A stretch of DNA of 64,000 nucleotides from Mycolicibacter heraklionensis (lineage in GTDB: Bacteria > Actinomycetota > Actinomycetes > Mycobacteriales > Mycobacteriaceae). How positions within the stretch are numbered: the first letter of the stretch is position 1; each line of letters opens with the position of its first letter. The stretch is from the NCBI RefSeq assembly GCF_001021505.1, contig NZ_LDPO01000001.1:558001-622000 (forward strand), written 5' to 3'. Positions 45,215 to 54,046 of the stretch are shown piece by piece. The notes under the pieces were generated by a model that saw only the letters and a program-made list of their open reading frames with translations, did not search any database and was not told the DNA's origin. The position numbers and the translations under genes are program-made.

Positions 45215-46437
45215 CAGCGCCCAGCCTGCCCTATCGCACCGTGGGCGCGTAGAGCGGCGATCTCCTCGCCGGTCAGACCCAGCTCGTCCAGCACGGCGCC
45301 GGTGTGTTCGCCCAGTCCCGGCACCGCCCCCATCGGCGGGCGGTAGCCGGCGATCACCGGCGGCGGCAGCAGCGACGGGATCGGGCCGGCCGGGGTGTCG
45401 ATGGTGTGCCAGCGGTCGCGTTCGGCCAGTTGCGGGTGCGCCAGCACGTCGCTGGGCGCGTTGTAGCGGGCGTTGCCGATCCCGGCGGCATCGGCAGCGT
45501 CCTGGATGTGCGCCAACGTGTTCGCAGCGCACCACGCGGCGATCGCCTCGTCCAGGACTGCGCGGTTTGCGACCCGGTCGGCGTTGCCGGCAAAGCGCGG
45601 GTCATCGGCGAGGTCGTTGCGGCCCAGCAGTTCCCGGGCCAGGCGCTGCCATTCTCGGTCGTTGGTGGTGCCCAGCACCACGGTGTGCCCGTCGGCGGTC
45701 GGGTACGCGCCGTAGGGCGCCACGGCCGGTGAGCTCATACCCAGTGGCTGCTGGTCGATCCCGGAGTGCCGCGCGTAGGTCAGGTGGTAGCCCATCATCT
45801 CGGCCATGGTGTCGAACAGGCTCACGCTGACCGACGGCGCCGGCGAATCAGGTTGGGCGACTGCTCCTTTGCGGCCGACCAGCAGGGCCATGATCGACAG
45901 CGCCGCGTACAGGCCGGTGGTGACGTCGGCGACCGGCGGGCCCGGTTTGGCCGGGGCGCCCGGGTTGCCGGTCACCGAGCAGACTCCGGACTCGGCCTGC
46001 ACCAGCAGGTCGTAGGCCCGCTTGTGCGACAGCGGTCCGCCGGTGCCGTAGCCGTCGATCTCGACGGCGATCACGTTGGGGTGCCGCTGCGCCATCTGCT
46101 CGGGCGACAGACCCAGCCGTGCGGTGGCGCCCGGCGCGAGGTTGGACACCAGCACGTCGGCGCGGTCCAACAGCCGGTGCAGGACATCGCGTCCCGCTTC
46201 GCTTTTCAGGTCCAGGGTCAAAGACTCTTTGCCCCGGTTGACCCAGACGAAGTGCGCCGCCTGGCCGTTGACGACGTCGTCGTAGTAGCGGGCGAAATCG
46301 CCGCCGTCGGGGTTTTCCACCTTGATGACCCGCGCGCCGAAGTCGGCCAGGGCGCGGGTGCACATCGGCGCCGACACCGCCTGTTCCAGCGCCACCACGG
46401 TGATGCCGGCGAGCGGTGCATTTGACGGCTCCGGCAT
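45214..46437 (-). CDS. CaiB/BaiF CoA-transferase
   Basis: The 407-residue family III CoA-transferase moves CoA between carboxylic acids. It opens with ITVVALEQAVSAPMCTRALADFG and ARVIKVENPDGGD, then VNRGKESLTLDL, and has the probable catalytic Asp in RAYDLLVQAESG. This is the classic domain order, unlike the permuted relative at 36 kb. The ATG at 46437 shares one base with the SDR stop (TGATG); an immediately preceding GTG at 46440 is the alternative. It could activate a pathway acid using acetyl- or succinyl-CoA. Confidence 0.9.
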   Translation of the reverse strand: MPEPSNAPLAGITVVALEQAVSAPMCTRALADFGARVIKVENPDGGDFARYYDDVVNGQAAHFVWVNRGKESLTLDLKSEAGRDVLHRLLDRADVLVSNLAPGATARLGLSPEQMAQRHPNVIAVEIDGYGTGGPLSHKRAYDLLVQAESGVCSVTGNPGAPAKPGPPVADVTTGLYAALSIMALLVGRKGAVAQPDSPAPSVSVSLFDTMAEMMGYHLTYARHSGIDQQPLGMSSPAVAPYGAYPTADGHTVVLGTTNDREWQRLARELLGRNDLADDPRFAGNADRVANRAVLDEAIAAWCAANTLAHIQDAADAAGIGNARYNAPSDVLAHPQLAERDRWHTIDTPAGPIPSLLPPPVIAGYRPPMGAVPGLGEHTGAVLDELGLTGEEIAALRAHGAIGQAGR

Positions 46438-47195
46438 CACATCACCATGCCGCCGTCGACCGGCAATACCTGCCCGGTGACGTAGGAGGCGGCATCAGAA
46501 GCCATGAAAACGAACGCGCCGGCGACCTCGCTGGGCTCGGCCCAGCGCTTCATCGGGATGCGGTTCATCATGTTGGCCGCAAACTTCTCATTGGTGCGGA
46601 TGGTTTCGGTCATCGGGGTCGCCGCCAGCGGCGCCAGCGCGTTGACGCAGATCCTCCTGGTGGCCAGTTCCCGGGCCAGCGACTTGGTGAAGCCGATCAG
46701 CGCCGCCTTGGCGGCCGAGTAGTTGACCTGCCCGAGGGTGCCGGTCAGGCCCGCCGCCGACGTCACGTTGACGATGCGACCGGTGCCGTCGGTGGGAATG
46801 TAGGGCAGCACCGCCTGGGTGCAGTTGAAGGCGCCGACGGTGTGCACGTCGAGCAGCAGTCGCATCGACTCGGCGGTGAGTTTGTCGAACATCGCCGGGC
46901 GGGTCACCCCGGCGTTGTTGATCAGGATGTGGATCTTTCCGTCGGCCAGTGCAGCGGCCTTGGCGGCGGCCGCGTCGGCCGAGTCGCGGTCCGTGACGTC
47001 GAGCGCCGCGGAGTCGGCCCGGCCACCCGATGCCGAAATCTGTTCGGCCACCGCGGCTGCCGCGTCCCCATCGACGTCGGTGACCAGCACCGCGGCCCCG
47101 GCCTGCGCCAGTGCGGCCGCGACCGCCGAGCCGATGCCGCCGGCCGCCCCGGTGACCACCGCGCTTCGGCCGGTCAGGTCGAAGTAGCCGGCCAT
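46437..47195 (-). CDS. Short-chain dehydrogenase/reductase
   Basis: The 252-residue classical SDR is FabG-like. The cofactor motif is VTGAAGGIGSAV with NNAG near residue 93, and the catalytic Ser and YxxxK lie in VNVTSAAGLTGTLGQVNYSAAK. Such an enzyme would oxidise a 3-hydroxyacyl-CoA in this setting, before the thiolase. It overlaps both neighbours by one base in TGATG, in a unit that also encodes dehydrogenase, CoA-transferase, crotonase and thiolase. Confidence 0.92.
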   Translation of the reverse strand: MAGYFDLTGRSAVVTGAAGGIGSAVAAALAQAGAAVLVTDVDGDAAAAVAEQISASGGRADSAALDVTDRDSADAAAAKAAALADGKIHILINNAGVTRPAMFDKLTAESMRLLLDVHTVGAFNCTQAVLPYIPTDGTGRIVNVTSAAGLTGTLGQVNYSAAKAALIGFTKSLARELATRRICVNALAPLAATPMTETIRTNEKFAANMMNRIPMKRWAEPSEVAGAFVFMASDAASYVTGQVLPVDGGMVM

Positions 47196-48397
47196 CAGTA
47201 GCTCCTCGGCAGGCCGAGCACGTGCGAACCGAGGAAGTTCAGGATCATCTCCTGGCTGACCGGGGCGATCTTCATCAGACGGGACTCCCGGAAGAACCGG
47301 GAGATGTTGTATTCCTCCGAGTAGCCCATCCCGCCGTGGGTCTGCAAAGCGCGGTCAGCGGCCGCGAAACCGGCATCGGCACAGAGATATTTGGCCATGT
47401 TCGCCTCACGGCCGCAGGACTTGCCGTTGTCGTAGAGCCAGGTGGCCTTGCGCAGGATCAATTCGGCGGCGTCCAGGCGGGCCAGTGAGTCGGCGAGCGG
47501 GAACTGGATGCCCTGGTTCATGCCGATCGGCCGGTCGAACACCACGCGTTCGTTGGCGTACTTGACTGCACGGTCCAGCGCGACTCGGCCGATGCCCAGG
47601 GCCTCGGCGGCGATCAGCATCCGCTCCGGGTTGAGCCCATGCAGGATGTAGGAAAAGCCTTTGCCCTCTTCGCCGATCCGGTGTGCGGCCGGGATTCGCA
47701 GGTCGTCGATGAACACCTCGTTGGACGACACCGCGTTGCGGCCCATTTTGGTGATGGGCCGGATGTCGACGTGGTCGCGGTCGATGTCGGTGAGGAACAG
47801 CGTGAGACCGTCGGTGGGTTTGCCCCCTCGCTTTTCTACGTCGTCGCGGGACTCGGTGCGGGTCAGCAACAGGATCTTTTCGGACTCAAGGGCTTTGGAG
47901 ATCCACACCTTGCGGCCGTTGACTCGGTAGTGTTCGCCATAGGCGTCCCGCCCGCGCTTGGCGAAGGTGGTGATACGCGACGTGTCGAGGCCCGCGGTCG
48001 GTTCGGTGACGCCGAAGCACACGTGCAGGTCGCCGTGGGCGATGCGGGGCAGGGTTTCGGCCTTCATCTCATCCGAGCCGAAGACCACGACCGGCTGCAT
48101 GCCGAAGATCGATAGGTGGATCGCGCTGGCGGCGTTCATCCCACCGCCGGAACGCGCCACTTCCTCGGCCAGGATGGTGGCCTCGGTGATGCCCAGACCG
48201 TGGCCACCGTATTCCTCGGGGATGGTCATGCCCAGCCAGCCGCCGCCGGCGATGGCGTCGTAGAACTCCTGCGGGAATTCGTGCGCCTGGTCCTTGGTCA
48301 TCCAGTAGTGGTCGTCGAACTTCGCCGCGAGTTCGGCGACCGACTGCCGGATCAGCTGCTGATCCTCGGTCAGTTCGAAGCTCATTCCGCCGGACAT
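47195..48397 (-). CDS. Acyl-CoA dehydrogenase, first gene of the TetR-side unit
   Basis: The 400-residue acyl-CoA dehydrogenase shows TIPEEYGGHGLGITEATIL, CFGVTEPTAGLDTSRI, VNGRKVWISKALES and ANERVVFDRPIGMNQGIQ. The C-terminal region RFFRESRLMKIAPVSQEMI lacks a YEGT-type Glu, so the base is probably the Glu in LNPERMLIA (helix G). A GGAGG Shine-Dalgarno precedes the ATG. A perfect palindrome lies 45 bp upstream, between this gene and the thiamine-diphosphate enzyme gene, suggesting independent regulation of the six-gene unit. Confidence 0.92.
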   Translation of the reverse strand: MSGGMSFELTEDQQLIRQSVAELAAKFDDHYWMTKDQAHEFPQEFYDAIAGGGWLGMTIPEEYGGHGLGITEATILAEEVARSGGGMNAASAIHLSIFGMQPVVVFGSDEMKAETLPRIAHGDLHVCFGVTEPTAGLDTSRITTFAKRGRDAYGEHYRVNGRKVWISKALESEKILLLTRTESRDDVEKRGGKPTDGLTLFLTDIDRDHVDIRPITKMGRNAVSSNEVFIDDLRIPAAHRIGEEGKGFSYILHGLNPERMLIAAEALGIGRVALDRAVKYANERVVFDRPIGMNQGIQFPLADSLARLDAAELILRKATWLYDNGKSCGREANMAKYLCADAGFAAADRALQTHGGMGYSEEYNISRFFRESRLMKIAPVSQEMILNFLGSHVLGLPRSY

Positions 48398-48441
48398 GGT
48401 TTCCTCCAGCCCATCAGCGCGTGCACGTTGTTAGCCGGAAA

Positions 48442-48458
48442 CGAGAATAGCATTCTCG
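48442..48458. promoter_or_regulatory. Perfect palindromic operator upstream of acyl-CoA dehydrogenase
   Basis: CGAGAATAGCATTCTCG is a perfect 7-bp inverted repeat with a 3-bp spacer. On the minus strand it contains TATTCT, a plausible -10 box for the unit starting at 48397, so a bound repressor would block polymerase. The core recurs, imperfectly, at 38311-38325 between another pair of divergent island genes. Confidence 0.68.
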
Positions 48459-48459
48459 C

Positions 48460-50166
48460 TTACTGGGTTCCTTCGGCGTACCAGGTACGGAACTCGGCGT
48501 AGTTGGGCATCTCTTCGGAGTTGGCCTTGGGGTCGATGCAGACGTGGATCACCGCGGTCCCGCCGGCGGCGAAGGCACGCTCGATGGCCGGCCCGATCTG
48601 CGTTTCGTCGTCGACGAACTCCCCGCGAGCACCCATTCCCTGCGCGATCGTGTCGAACCGGACGTTCTTGCCCCAGTGCACGCCAGGCTGCGGCGAGGGC
48701 TGGGTGAAAGTGCGCTTGTAGACGCCGACTTCCAGGCCCCATTGGTGGTCCACACCCACGACGCAGACCAGCGGCAGGCCCAGCCGGGCCGCGGTCTCCA
48801 GCTCGGCGATGTGGAACAAGAAGGCCGAGTCGCTGGTCAACAGCATCACCGGTCGCTTGCCGCCCTCAGCGACCGAGGCGCCCACGGCATAGGGCAACCC
48901 AGTGCCCAGGTGCCCGAAGTTCTGATTCCACATCACGTCGTGCGGCTTGGCCTGCGAATAGGTCCATTGGAAGATGACCGTGGCGCCGCCGTCGCGGACC
49001 ATGATGCCCTCGGCCGGGAATGCTTTGGTGGCCTCGACCACGAAGCGCGCCGGATGCACCGGGGAACGACCAGCCGGAGCGGTTTCGGCCAGTTCGGCGA
49101 GCTGGTTGGCGTCCTGTTTGATCCACCGGTCCAGATCCGCGGAAGGGACGCGGGGATTGCCCTTGAACTCCTCGACCAACTGCGGAACGATGCCCCGCAG
49201 ATCACCCACCAGCGCCACGTCCACCGGCCGGTTCACCCCGATCGCCAGCGGGTCCTGTTCGACGTAGATCCACTTGCGCTCGCCGTTCTTGTCGGCCCAG
49301 TGCCGGGTGGTGCCGTAGTGCACCGGCTCCCCCAGCTCGGTGCCCAGCGCCACGCAGACGTCCGACCCGGCGACGGCCTCGACGGCCGCGGTGGAGAAAC
49401 CGTAGGGGAAGGTGCGTTCTTCCAAGCCCGGGATGAACGCCGTGCCGCCGGACGTCTGGATCACCGGGCAGGCCATCAGCTCGGCCAGGTCGCGGACTGC
49501 GGCCGCACTGCGCGAGGTGTGTACCCCGTGTCCCACCAGCAGGATGGGGCTGGACGCGTTACGGATGATCTCGGCGGCTTGCGCGACCTCGGGCGCTCCG
49601 GCCCGCTGGTTCACCAGCCGGTAGCGGTGCGGCTCGGGTGGATCGGCGACGTCGAGCTCTTCGAGGATGACGTGCGACGGGTATTCGATATAGGCCGGTC
49701 CGGGGGTGCCGGACATGGCGCGGCGGATGGCCTCGTGCACGATCTCGTCGGTCTGATCGGCGTATTCGATCGACGCGCTGTACTTCACCGATGGCGTGAA
49801 AAGCTCTTCCTGGCGCACGAATTGGATACGACCACGCCGCACCCGGCGCTCGGTGATGCGAGCACGCTGGCCGCCGAGGAACACCACCGGGGAGTTCTCC
49901 ACCCGCGCGCACATCATGGCGCCGGCGATGTTCGCCACCCCCGGCCCCAGGGTGCCGATGCACAGGCCAGGCCGGCCGGTCATCCGCGAGGCCGCCTCGG
50001 CCATGAATCCGGCGCTCTCCTCGTGGTGCGGCGCCACCACGGACCAGCCGCGTTGTTCGGCCTCGACGAACATGTGCACGAAGTTGGGGTCGGGAATGCC
50101 GAACAGCGTGTTGACGCCTTCGGCCTCGAACAGTTCCAGGATCCGGCGATAGACGGGCACACCCAC
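48460..50166 (-). CDS. Thiamine-diphosphate-dependent lyase/decarboxylase (IlvB/HACL-like)
   Basis: The 568-residue ThDP enzyme has the three usual domains. The cofactor-activating Glu is in PHHEESAGFMAEAA (Glu49/50), a central Rossmann domain follows, and the C-terminal ThDP/Mg domain carries LLTSDSAFLF and CVVGVDHQWG in place of GDG..NN. The SDSAF form is closer to the GDSAF of oxalyl-CoA decarboxylase and 2-hydroxyacyl-CoA lyase than to acetolactate synthase. A C-C lyase on a 2-hydroxyacyl-CoA is a reasonable inference. GTG at 50166 follows AGGAG. Confidence 0.82.
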   Translation of the reverse strand: MGVPVYRRILELFEAEGVNTLFGIPDPNFVHMFVEAEQRGWSVVAPHHEESAGFMAEAASRMTGRPGLCIGTLGPGVANIAGAMMCARVENSPVVFLGGQRARITERRVRRGRIQFVRQEELFTPSVKYSASIEYADQTDEIVHEAIRRAMSGTPGPAYIEYPSHVILEELDVADPPEPHRYRLVNQRAGAPEVAQAAEIIRNASSPILLVGHGVHTSRSAAAVRDLAELMACPVIQTSGGTAFIPGLEERTFPYGFSTAAVEAVAGSDVCVALGTELGEPVHYGTTRHWADKNGERKWIYVEQDPLAIGVNRPVDVALVGDLRGIVPQLVEEFKGNPRVPSADLDRWIKQDANQLAELAETAPAGRSPVHPARFVVEATKAFPAEGIMVRDGGATVIFQWTYSQAKPHDVMWNQNFGHLGTGLPYAVGASVAEGGKRPVMLLTSDSAFLFHIAELETAARLGLPLVCVVGVDHQWGLEVGVYKRTFTQPSPQPGVHWGKNVRFDTIAQGMGARGEFVDDETQIGPAIERAFAAGGTAVIHVCIDPKANSEEMPNYAEFRTWYAEGTQ

Positions 50167-50191
50167 TTCTCGAAACTCCTTGCTTGACTTG

Positions 50192-51199
50192 TTAATACCG
50201 TTGAGCGAGACAACGACGGTGCGCTGCCGGGGATCCGAACAGCGACCGGTTGAACGTGGCGCGTTTCAGGTAGACGTGGATGCCGCTCTCCCACGTGTAG
50301 CCGATGCCGCCGTGCAGTTGCAGCGCCTTGCCGACCACCTCGACGGCGGCAGCACAGGTGTAGGACTTCGCCATGGCCGCCGCCACGTCGGGTTCGTGGG
50401 TTTCGTTGGCCACCAGGGTGTCGACGGCCTCGCGCACTAAGCTCCGGGCCGCCGAGATTTTCACCAGCATGTCGGCGCACGCATGTTTGACGGCCTGGAA
50501 GGAGCCGATGGGGCGCCCGAACTGCTCGCGGGTCCGTGCGTAGGACACCGTGGCGTCGAGCATGGCCTCGGCCAGACCGAGGCTGTCGCACGCCACGGCG
50601 ACCGCCGCCCGATTGAGGACGGACTGCGCGCTCCCGGCGAGCGGCAAAGGCTCGGGCACCTCGACCCCGTCGGCGGTGACGGTGGCGACGTGGCGGGTTT
50701 CGTCGAGCACCGGCTGGCCGGTGACGGTCAGACCCTCGACGGTTGCCACGACGTCCGCCCCGGACGCATCGGTTGCCACCACCAGCAGCCGGTCGGCACC
50801 GTGGGCGTCCGGCACGAAGTCGGCACGGCCGGTCAACCGCCGCTCGGCATCGAGAGCGAACGATCCCCCGATCACCGCGGCAACCCGGGTCCGTCCGGCA
50901 GCGACGTCGGCCAGCAGCGTGTCACGAACCTCGCTGTCCTGCAGGCTGTTCAGCAGGCTGACCGTCAGCACCACACTGCCCAGATAGTGCGTTGCCGCAG
51001 CGGCGCGGCCCAGTTGCTGGCAGATCACCGCGGTTTCGGCGAACGTCGCGCCGGCCCCGCCGAATCCATCGGGGATCTCCAGCCCGACCCAACCGGCGGC
51101 GACCATCGTGGACCAGTCGACGACACGGCCGCGGGCCAGCACGTCGGCGGCGACCGCGCGCAGTTCGTCATGAAGTTCGGCGAAATCGGTTGTGGTCAC
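50192..51199 (-). CDS. Acyl-CoA dehydrogenase-fold protein, probable non-catalytic (beta) subunit
   Basis: The 335-residue ACAD-like protein keeps the FAD-contact region TREQFGRPIGSFQAVKH and the C-terminal ALQLHGGIGYTWESGIHVY. It has no Glu in helix G (AAVAVACDSLGLAE) and no GTSE motif (it ends SLFGSPAAHRRCLAQRY), so it probably lacks the catalytic base. It overlaps the next dehydrogenase by 4 bp (GTGA), suggesting an alpha2beta2 pair like the FadE26-FadE27 and FadE28-FadE29 enzymes of cholesterol degradation. Confidence 0.85.
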   Translation of the reverse strand: MTTTDFAELHDELRAVAADVLARGRVVDWSTMVAAGWVGLEIPDGFGGAGATFAETAVICQQLGRAAAATHYLGSVVLTVSLLNSLQDSEVRDTLLADVAAGRTRVAAVIGGSFALDAERRLTGRADFVPDAHGADRLLVVATDASGADVVATVEGLTVTGQPVLDETRHVATVTADGVEVPEPLPLAGSAQSVLNRAAVAVACDSLGLAEAMLDATVSYARTREQFGRPIGSFQAVKHACADMLVKISAARSLVREAVDTLVANETHEPDVAAAMAKSYTCAAAVEVVGKALQLHGGIGYTWESGIHVYLKRATFNRSLFGSPAAHRRCLAQRY

Positions 51200-52353
51200 G
51201 GCATGCTCGGTTCTCTCGGCAGGCCGAGGCCGCGTTCGCCGATGATGGTGCGCTGAATCTCGCTGGAGCCGCCGGGGATGGTCCATTCCCAGGAGCCGAT
51301 GAAGTCCAGCACCCACGACCCCGATTCCCAGCCGCTGGACAGCGGTTTGCCCAGCACCGTGTGAGCGTCCAGCCCACCGATATCGGCGCCGAAGTCGGTG
51401 AGCCGCTGCAGCACCTCGCTGTAGAAGAGCTTCACGATCGAGGCGTCGGCCGGTCCGGCGGTGCCGGCTTCGGCGTCGTGCACCAGTTGGCGGCACATGC
51501 CGCGCAGCCCGGCGATCTCGGTTTCCAATTGCGCCAGCCGGTCGGCCACCACCGGGTCATCGGTGGGGGCGGCCTGCACCAGCCAGCGAAATCCGGCGCA
51601 GCCCAGTCGTTCGGCGAGCTCGAGCATGGTCATCCCGCGCTCGGCGCCCAGGGTCGCCTGCGCCACCTGCCAGCCGGTGTTCTCCGCGCCGATCAGATTG
51701 GTCGCCGGGATGACCACGTCGTCGAGGAAGATCTCGCAGAAGTGCTGGTCGCCGACGGCATTGCGGATCGGCCGCACCTGTACGCCGGGGGTGGCCATGT
51801 CCAGCAGGAAGTACGAGATGCCTTTGCGTTTGGGGGCGCCCGGGTCGGTGCGCGCCAGCAGCAGACACCACTGCGCGTGGCTGGCGCCGCTGGCCCACAA
51901 CTTCTGGCCGTTCACCACATAGTCATCGCCCACCCGACGCGCGGTGGTGCGCAGCGATGCCAGATCCGAGCCGGCCTCCGGTTCGGAGAAGCCCTGCACC
52001 CAGATCTCGCCGTCGAGGATCGCCGGCAGATGTCGGCGCCGCTGTTCCTCGGTGCCGGCGGCCAACAGGGTCGCCGCGGCGTGATGGATGCCGACGAAGG
52101 CCAGCACCAGCCGGGGCGCGTCGTGGGCGGCGAGCTCCTGGTACAGCACGGCCTGATCGGCCACGGACATCCCGCCGCCCCACTCGCGTGGCCAGTGCGG
52201 GACCGCGAACCCGGCGCTGTGCAGAGTGGCGAACCAGCTGCGTTGGAAGTCGACGAACTCCTGCTGACTCACCCCGGTCTGGGCGCGGCGCCAGTCCGCG
52301 GGGATGTTGTCGCGGCACCACTGGCCCACGCGCGCACGGAAATCGGGGATCAT
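51196..52353 (-). CDS. Acyl-CoA dehydrogenase, probable catalytic (alpha) subunit
   Basis: The 385-residue ACAD has PHWPREWGGGMSVADQ near the N-terminus, VQGFSEPEAGSDLASLRT (flavin loop), VNGQKLWASGASHA, helix G ATLGAERGMTMLEL with a plausible catalytic Glu, and the C-terminal GGSSEIQRTIIGERGLG. It is translationally coupled to the base-less partner downstream (GTGA) and the crotonase upstream (ATGA). Confidence 0.92.
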   Translation of the reverse strand: MIPDFRARVGQWCRDNIPADWRRAQTGVSQQEFVDFQRSWFATLHSAGFAVPHWPREWGGGMSVADQAVLYQELAAHDAPRLVLAFVGIHHAAATLLAAGTEEQRRRHLPAILDGEIWVQGFSEPEAGSDLASLRTTARRVGDDYVVNGQKLWASGASHAQWCLLLARTDPGAPKRKGISYFLLDMATPGVQVRPIRNAVGDQHFCEIFLDDVVIPATNLIGAENTGWQVAQATLGAERGMTMLELAERLGCAGFRWLVQAAPTDDPVVADRLAQLETEIAGLRGMCRQLVHDAEAGTAGPADASIVKLFYSEVLQRLTDFGADIGGLDAHTVLGKPLSSGWESGSWVLDFIGSWEWTIPGGSSEIQRTIIGERGLGLPREPSMP

Positions 52354-53132
52354 CGCCTGCTCGCCCGCTCTGCGAAGGCCAGCAAACGCTGCCGGTGTTC
52401 GTCGGACTTCATGGTCGTCACCTCGGCGGCGAACCCGGCTTGCAGCGGCCCGGCCAGCATCTGCGACAGGTACATGTTGACCACTCGCTTGGTGCCCTGC
52501 AGCGCCTCGGGTGGCTGCGCCGCCAGGCGGTCGGCCAGCTGATGTGCTTGCGGCAGCAGCTCTTCGTGCGCCACGGTGCGGCTGGCCAGTCCGAGCTCGA
52601 CGGCGGTGGCGGCGTCGATCCGATCGCCGGTGTAGAGGTATTCGCGGGACCGCAGGATCGGGGTGATCAGCGGCCACAGGGCCGCTCCCCCGTCACCGGC
52701 GACCAACCCGACCGCCACGTGCGGATCAGCGAGGTAGGCGCTCTGTGAGATCAACACGATGTCGCAGAGCACCGCCACGCTGCAGCCCAGTCCGACGGCG
52801 GGGCCGTTGACGGCCGCGATGATCGGCAGCGGGAACCGCAGCATCTCTTCGACGATCTGCGCTCCTTCGCGGATGCTCTCGTCCCGGGCGGCTTCGTCGT
52901 CGAGGAAGGTGGTGATCCAGTTCAGATCGCCGCCCGCGGAGAACGCCCGCCCGGCGCCGGTCAGCACCACGACCCGGACCGCCTTGTCGGCGGCCAGTTG
53001 GCGCCACACGTTGGCCAGGCCCCAGTGCAGGTTGGCGTTGACACTGTTCAGCTCGTCGGGCCGGTTGATCGTGACGGTGCGGACCGGGCCGTCGCCGGTC
53101 ACGGTGATTTCTTGGGGCAGATCGTATTTCAT
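52350..53132 (-). CDS. Enoyl-CoA hydratase/isomerase-family protein
   Basis: The 260-residue crotonase-fold protein has the oxyanion segment GRAFSAGGDLNWITTFL and GPAVGLGCSVAVLCDIVL. The catalytic-Glu region reads ADPHVAVGLVAGDGGAALWP, without the standard Glu, so its exact reaction (hydratase, isomerase or other) is uncertain. It sits between two dehydrogenase pairs, overlapping both neighbours by 4 bp (ATGA), and could act on the product of either pair. Confidence 0.88.
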   Translation of the reverse strand: MKYDLPQEITVTGDGPVRTVTINRPDELNSVNANLHWGLANVWRQLAADKAVRVVVLTGAGRAFSAGGDLNWITTFLDDEAARDESIREGAQIVEEMLRFPLPIIAAVNGPAVGLGCSVAVLCDIVLISQSAYLADPHVAVGLVAGDGGAALWPLITPILRSREYLYTGDRIDAATAVELGLASRTVAHEELLPQAHQLADRLAAQPPEALQGTKRVVNMYLSQMLAGPLQAGFAAEVTTMKSDEHRQRLLAFAERASRR

Positions 53133-54046
53133 GCGTAGAGTCCCGTCAGTCCGGTGTGCTGGGTACGGCGGGCCAGCCGGTCGCGGGTGGCCGACAACCC
53201 CCACGGCAGGCGGCGCAGCGGCTGGCTGTAGCGCGACAGCCACGACAGGGCGGTCTCATCGCAGAACCCGACGGCGCCGTGCAGTTGGTGGCAGACGCGG
53301 AACACCACTTCGGCGGCTTCCAGCGCCGCCGATCGCAGCGCCAGCGCGTCATCGGTGGCTTCGGGTCGCCCGGTCGCGATGCTCCACAGCGCGTATTTGG
53401 CCAGCATGTCCACCCCGGCGCGCTCGACCTCGGCGTCGGTGAGCTGGAACTGCACGCCCTGAAACGCCGACAGCGCCTGGCCGAACTGTTCGCGCAGCCG
53501 CACGTGGGCGATCGTCAGATCCATTGCCCGGTCGAGCATCCCCAGCAGCGTCCAGCAGGGCAGCATCAGCGCCAGCGCGACATCCCCGACGCCGGCGTCG
53601 TCAAGCCGCGCCAGGCTCAGCTCCGCCACCAGAGCCGGCCCGGCCTCCGACTGCCCCACCACGGTGCTGCGCATCCCTGCCAGCGTGACCGCGGCCCAGC
53701 GCTTCGACAGTCCCGCCACCCCACCGGCGGGGGCATGGCCGGCGACCACGATCAGCCCGTCGACATCGAGATCGTCCGGCGCGGACAGGCATTCGGCCAC
53801 CGGGTACGGCAGCGCCCAGTACCCGGCAGCGCGGCACAGCGCGGCGGCGGCCTCGAGTTCGTCGGCGTCGGCGCGGGGCTTCAGCTCGTTGGCTCCCAGC
53901 CCCCGCAGGATCGGCCCGACCACTTGCTCGCGGGAACCCGGGTCGGCGTCAGCGCGCACCACCAGGTCGTCGCCGCCGGCCGCTTCGAAGGCGCTGCGCG
54001 CCGCGCGCCCGAATTGTTGTGCATCCGCGCCGAGTTCGAGCTTCAT
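53129..54046 (-). CDS. Acyl-CoA dehydrogenase-fold protein, probable non-catalytic (beta) subunit
   Basis: The 305-residue, strongly divergent ACAD-like protein keeps LREQFGQALSAFQGVQFQLTDAEV and a late HQLHGAVGFCDETALSWLSR. The middle flavin/substrate loop is degenerate and no helix-G Glu (WTLLGMLDRAMDL) or GTSE motif is present. Short length and missing base fit a beta subunit. It overlaps the catalytic partner gene at 54043 by 4 bp (ATGA). Confidence 0.83.
   Translation of the reverse strand: MKLELGADAQQFGRAARSAFEAAGGDDLVVRADADPGSREQVVGPILRGLGANELKPRADADELEAAAALCRAAGYWALPYPVAECLSAPDDLDVDGLIVVAGHAPAGGVAGLSKRWAAVTLAGMRSTVVGQSEAGPALVAELSLARLDDAGVGDVALALMLPCWTLLGMLDRAMDLTIAHVRLREQFGQALSAFQGVQFQLTDAEVERAGVDMLAKYALWSIATGRPEATDDALALRSAALEAAEVVFRVCHQLHGAVGFCDETALSWLSRYSQPLRRLPWGLSATRDRLARRTQHTGLTGLYA

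Noticed and set aside
48544..50187. A 547-codon plus-strand frame opposite the ThDP enzyme
   Set aside because: The minus strand encodes a full ThDP-dependent enzyme; the opposite frame is a composition artefact.
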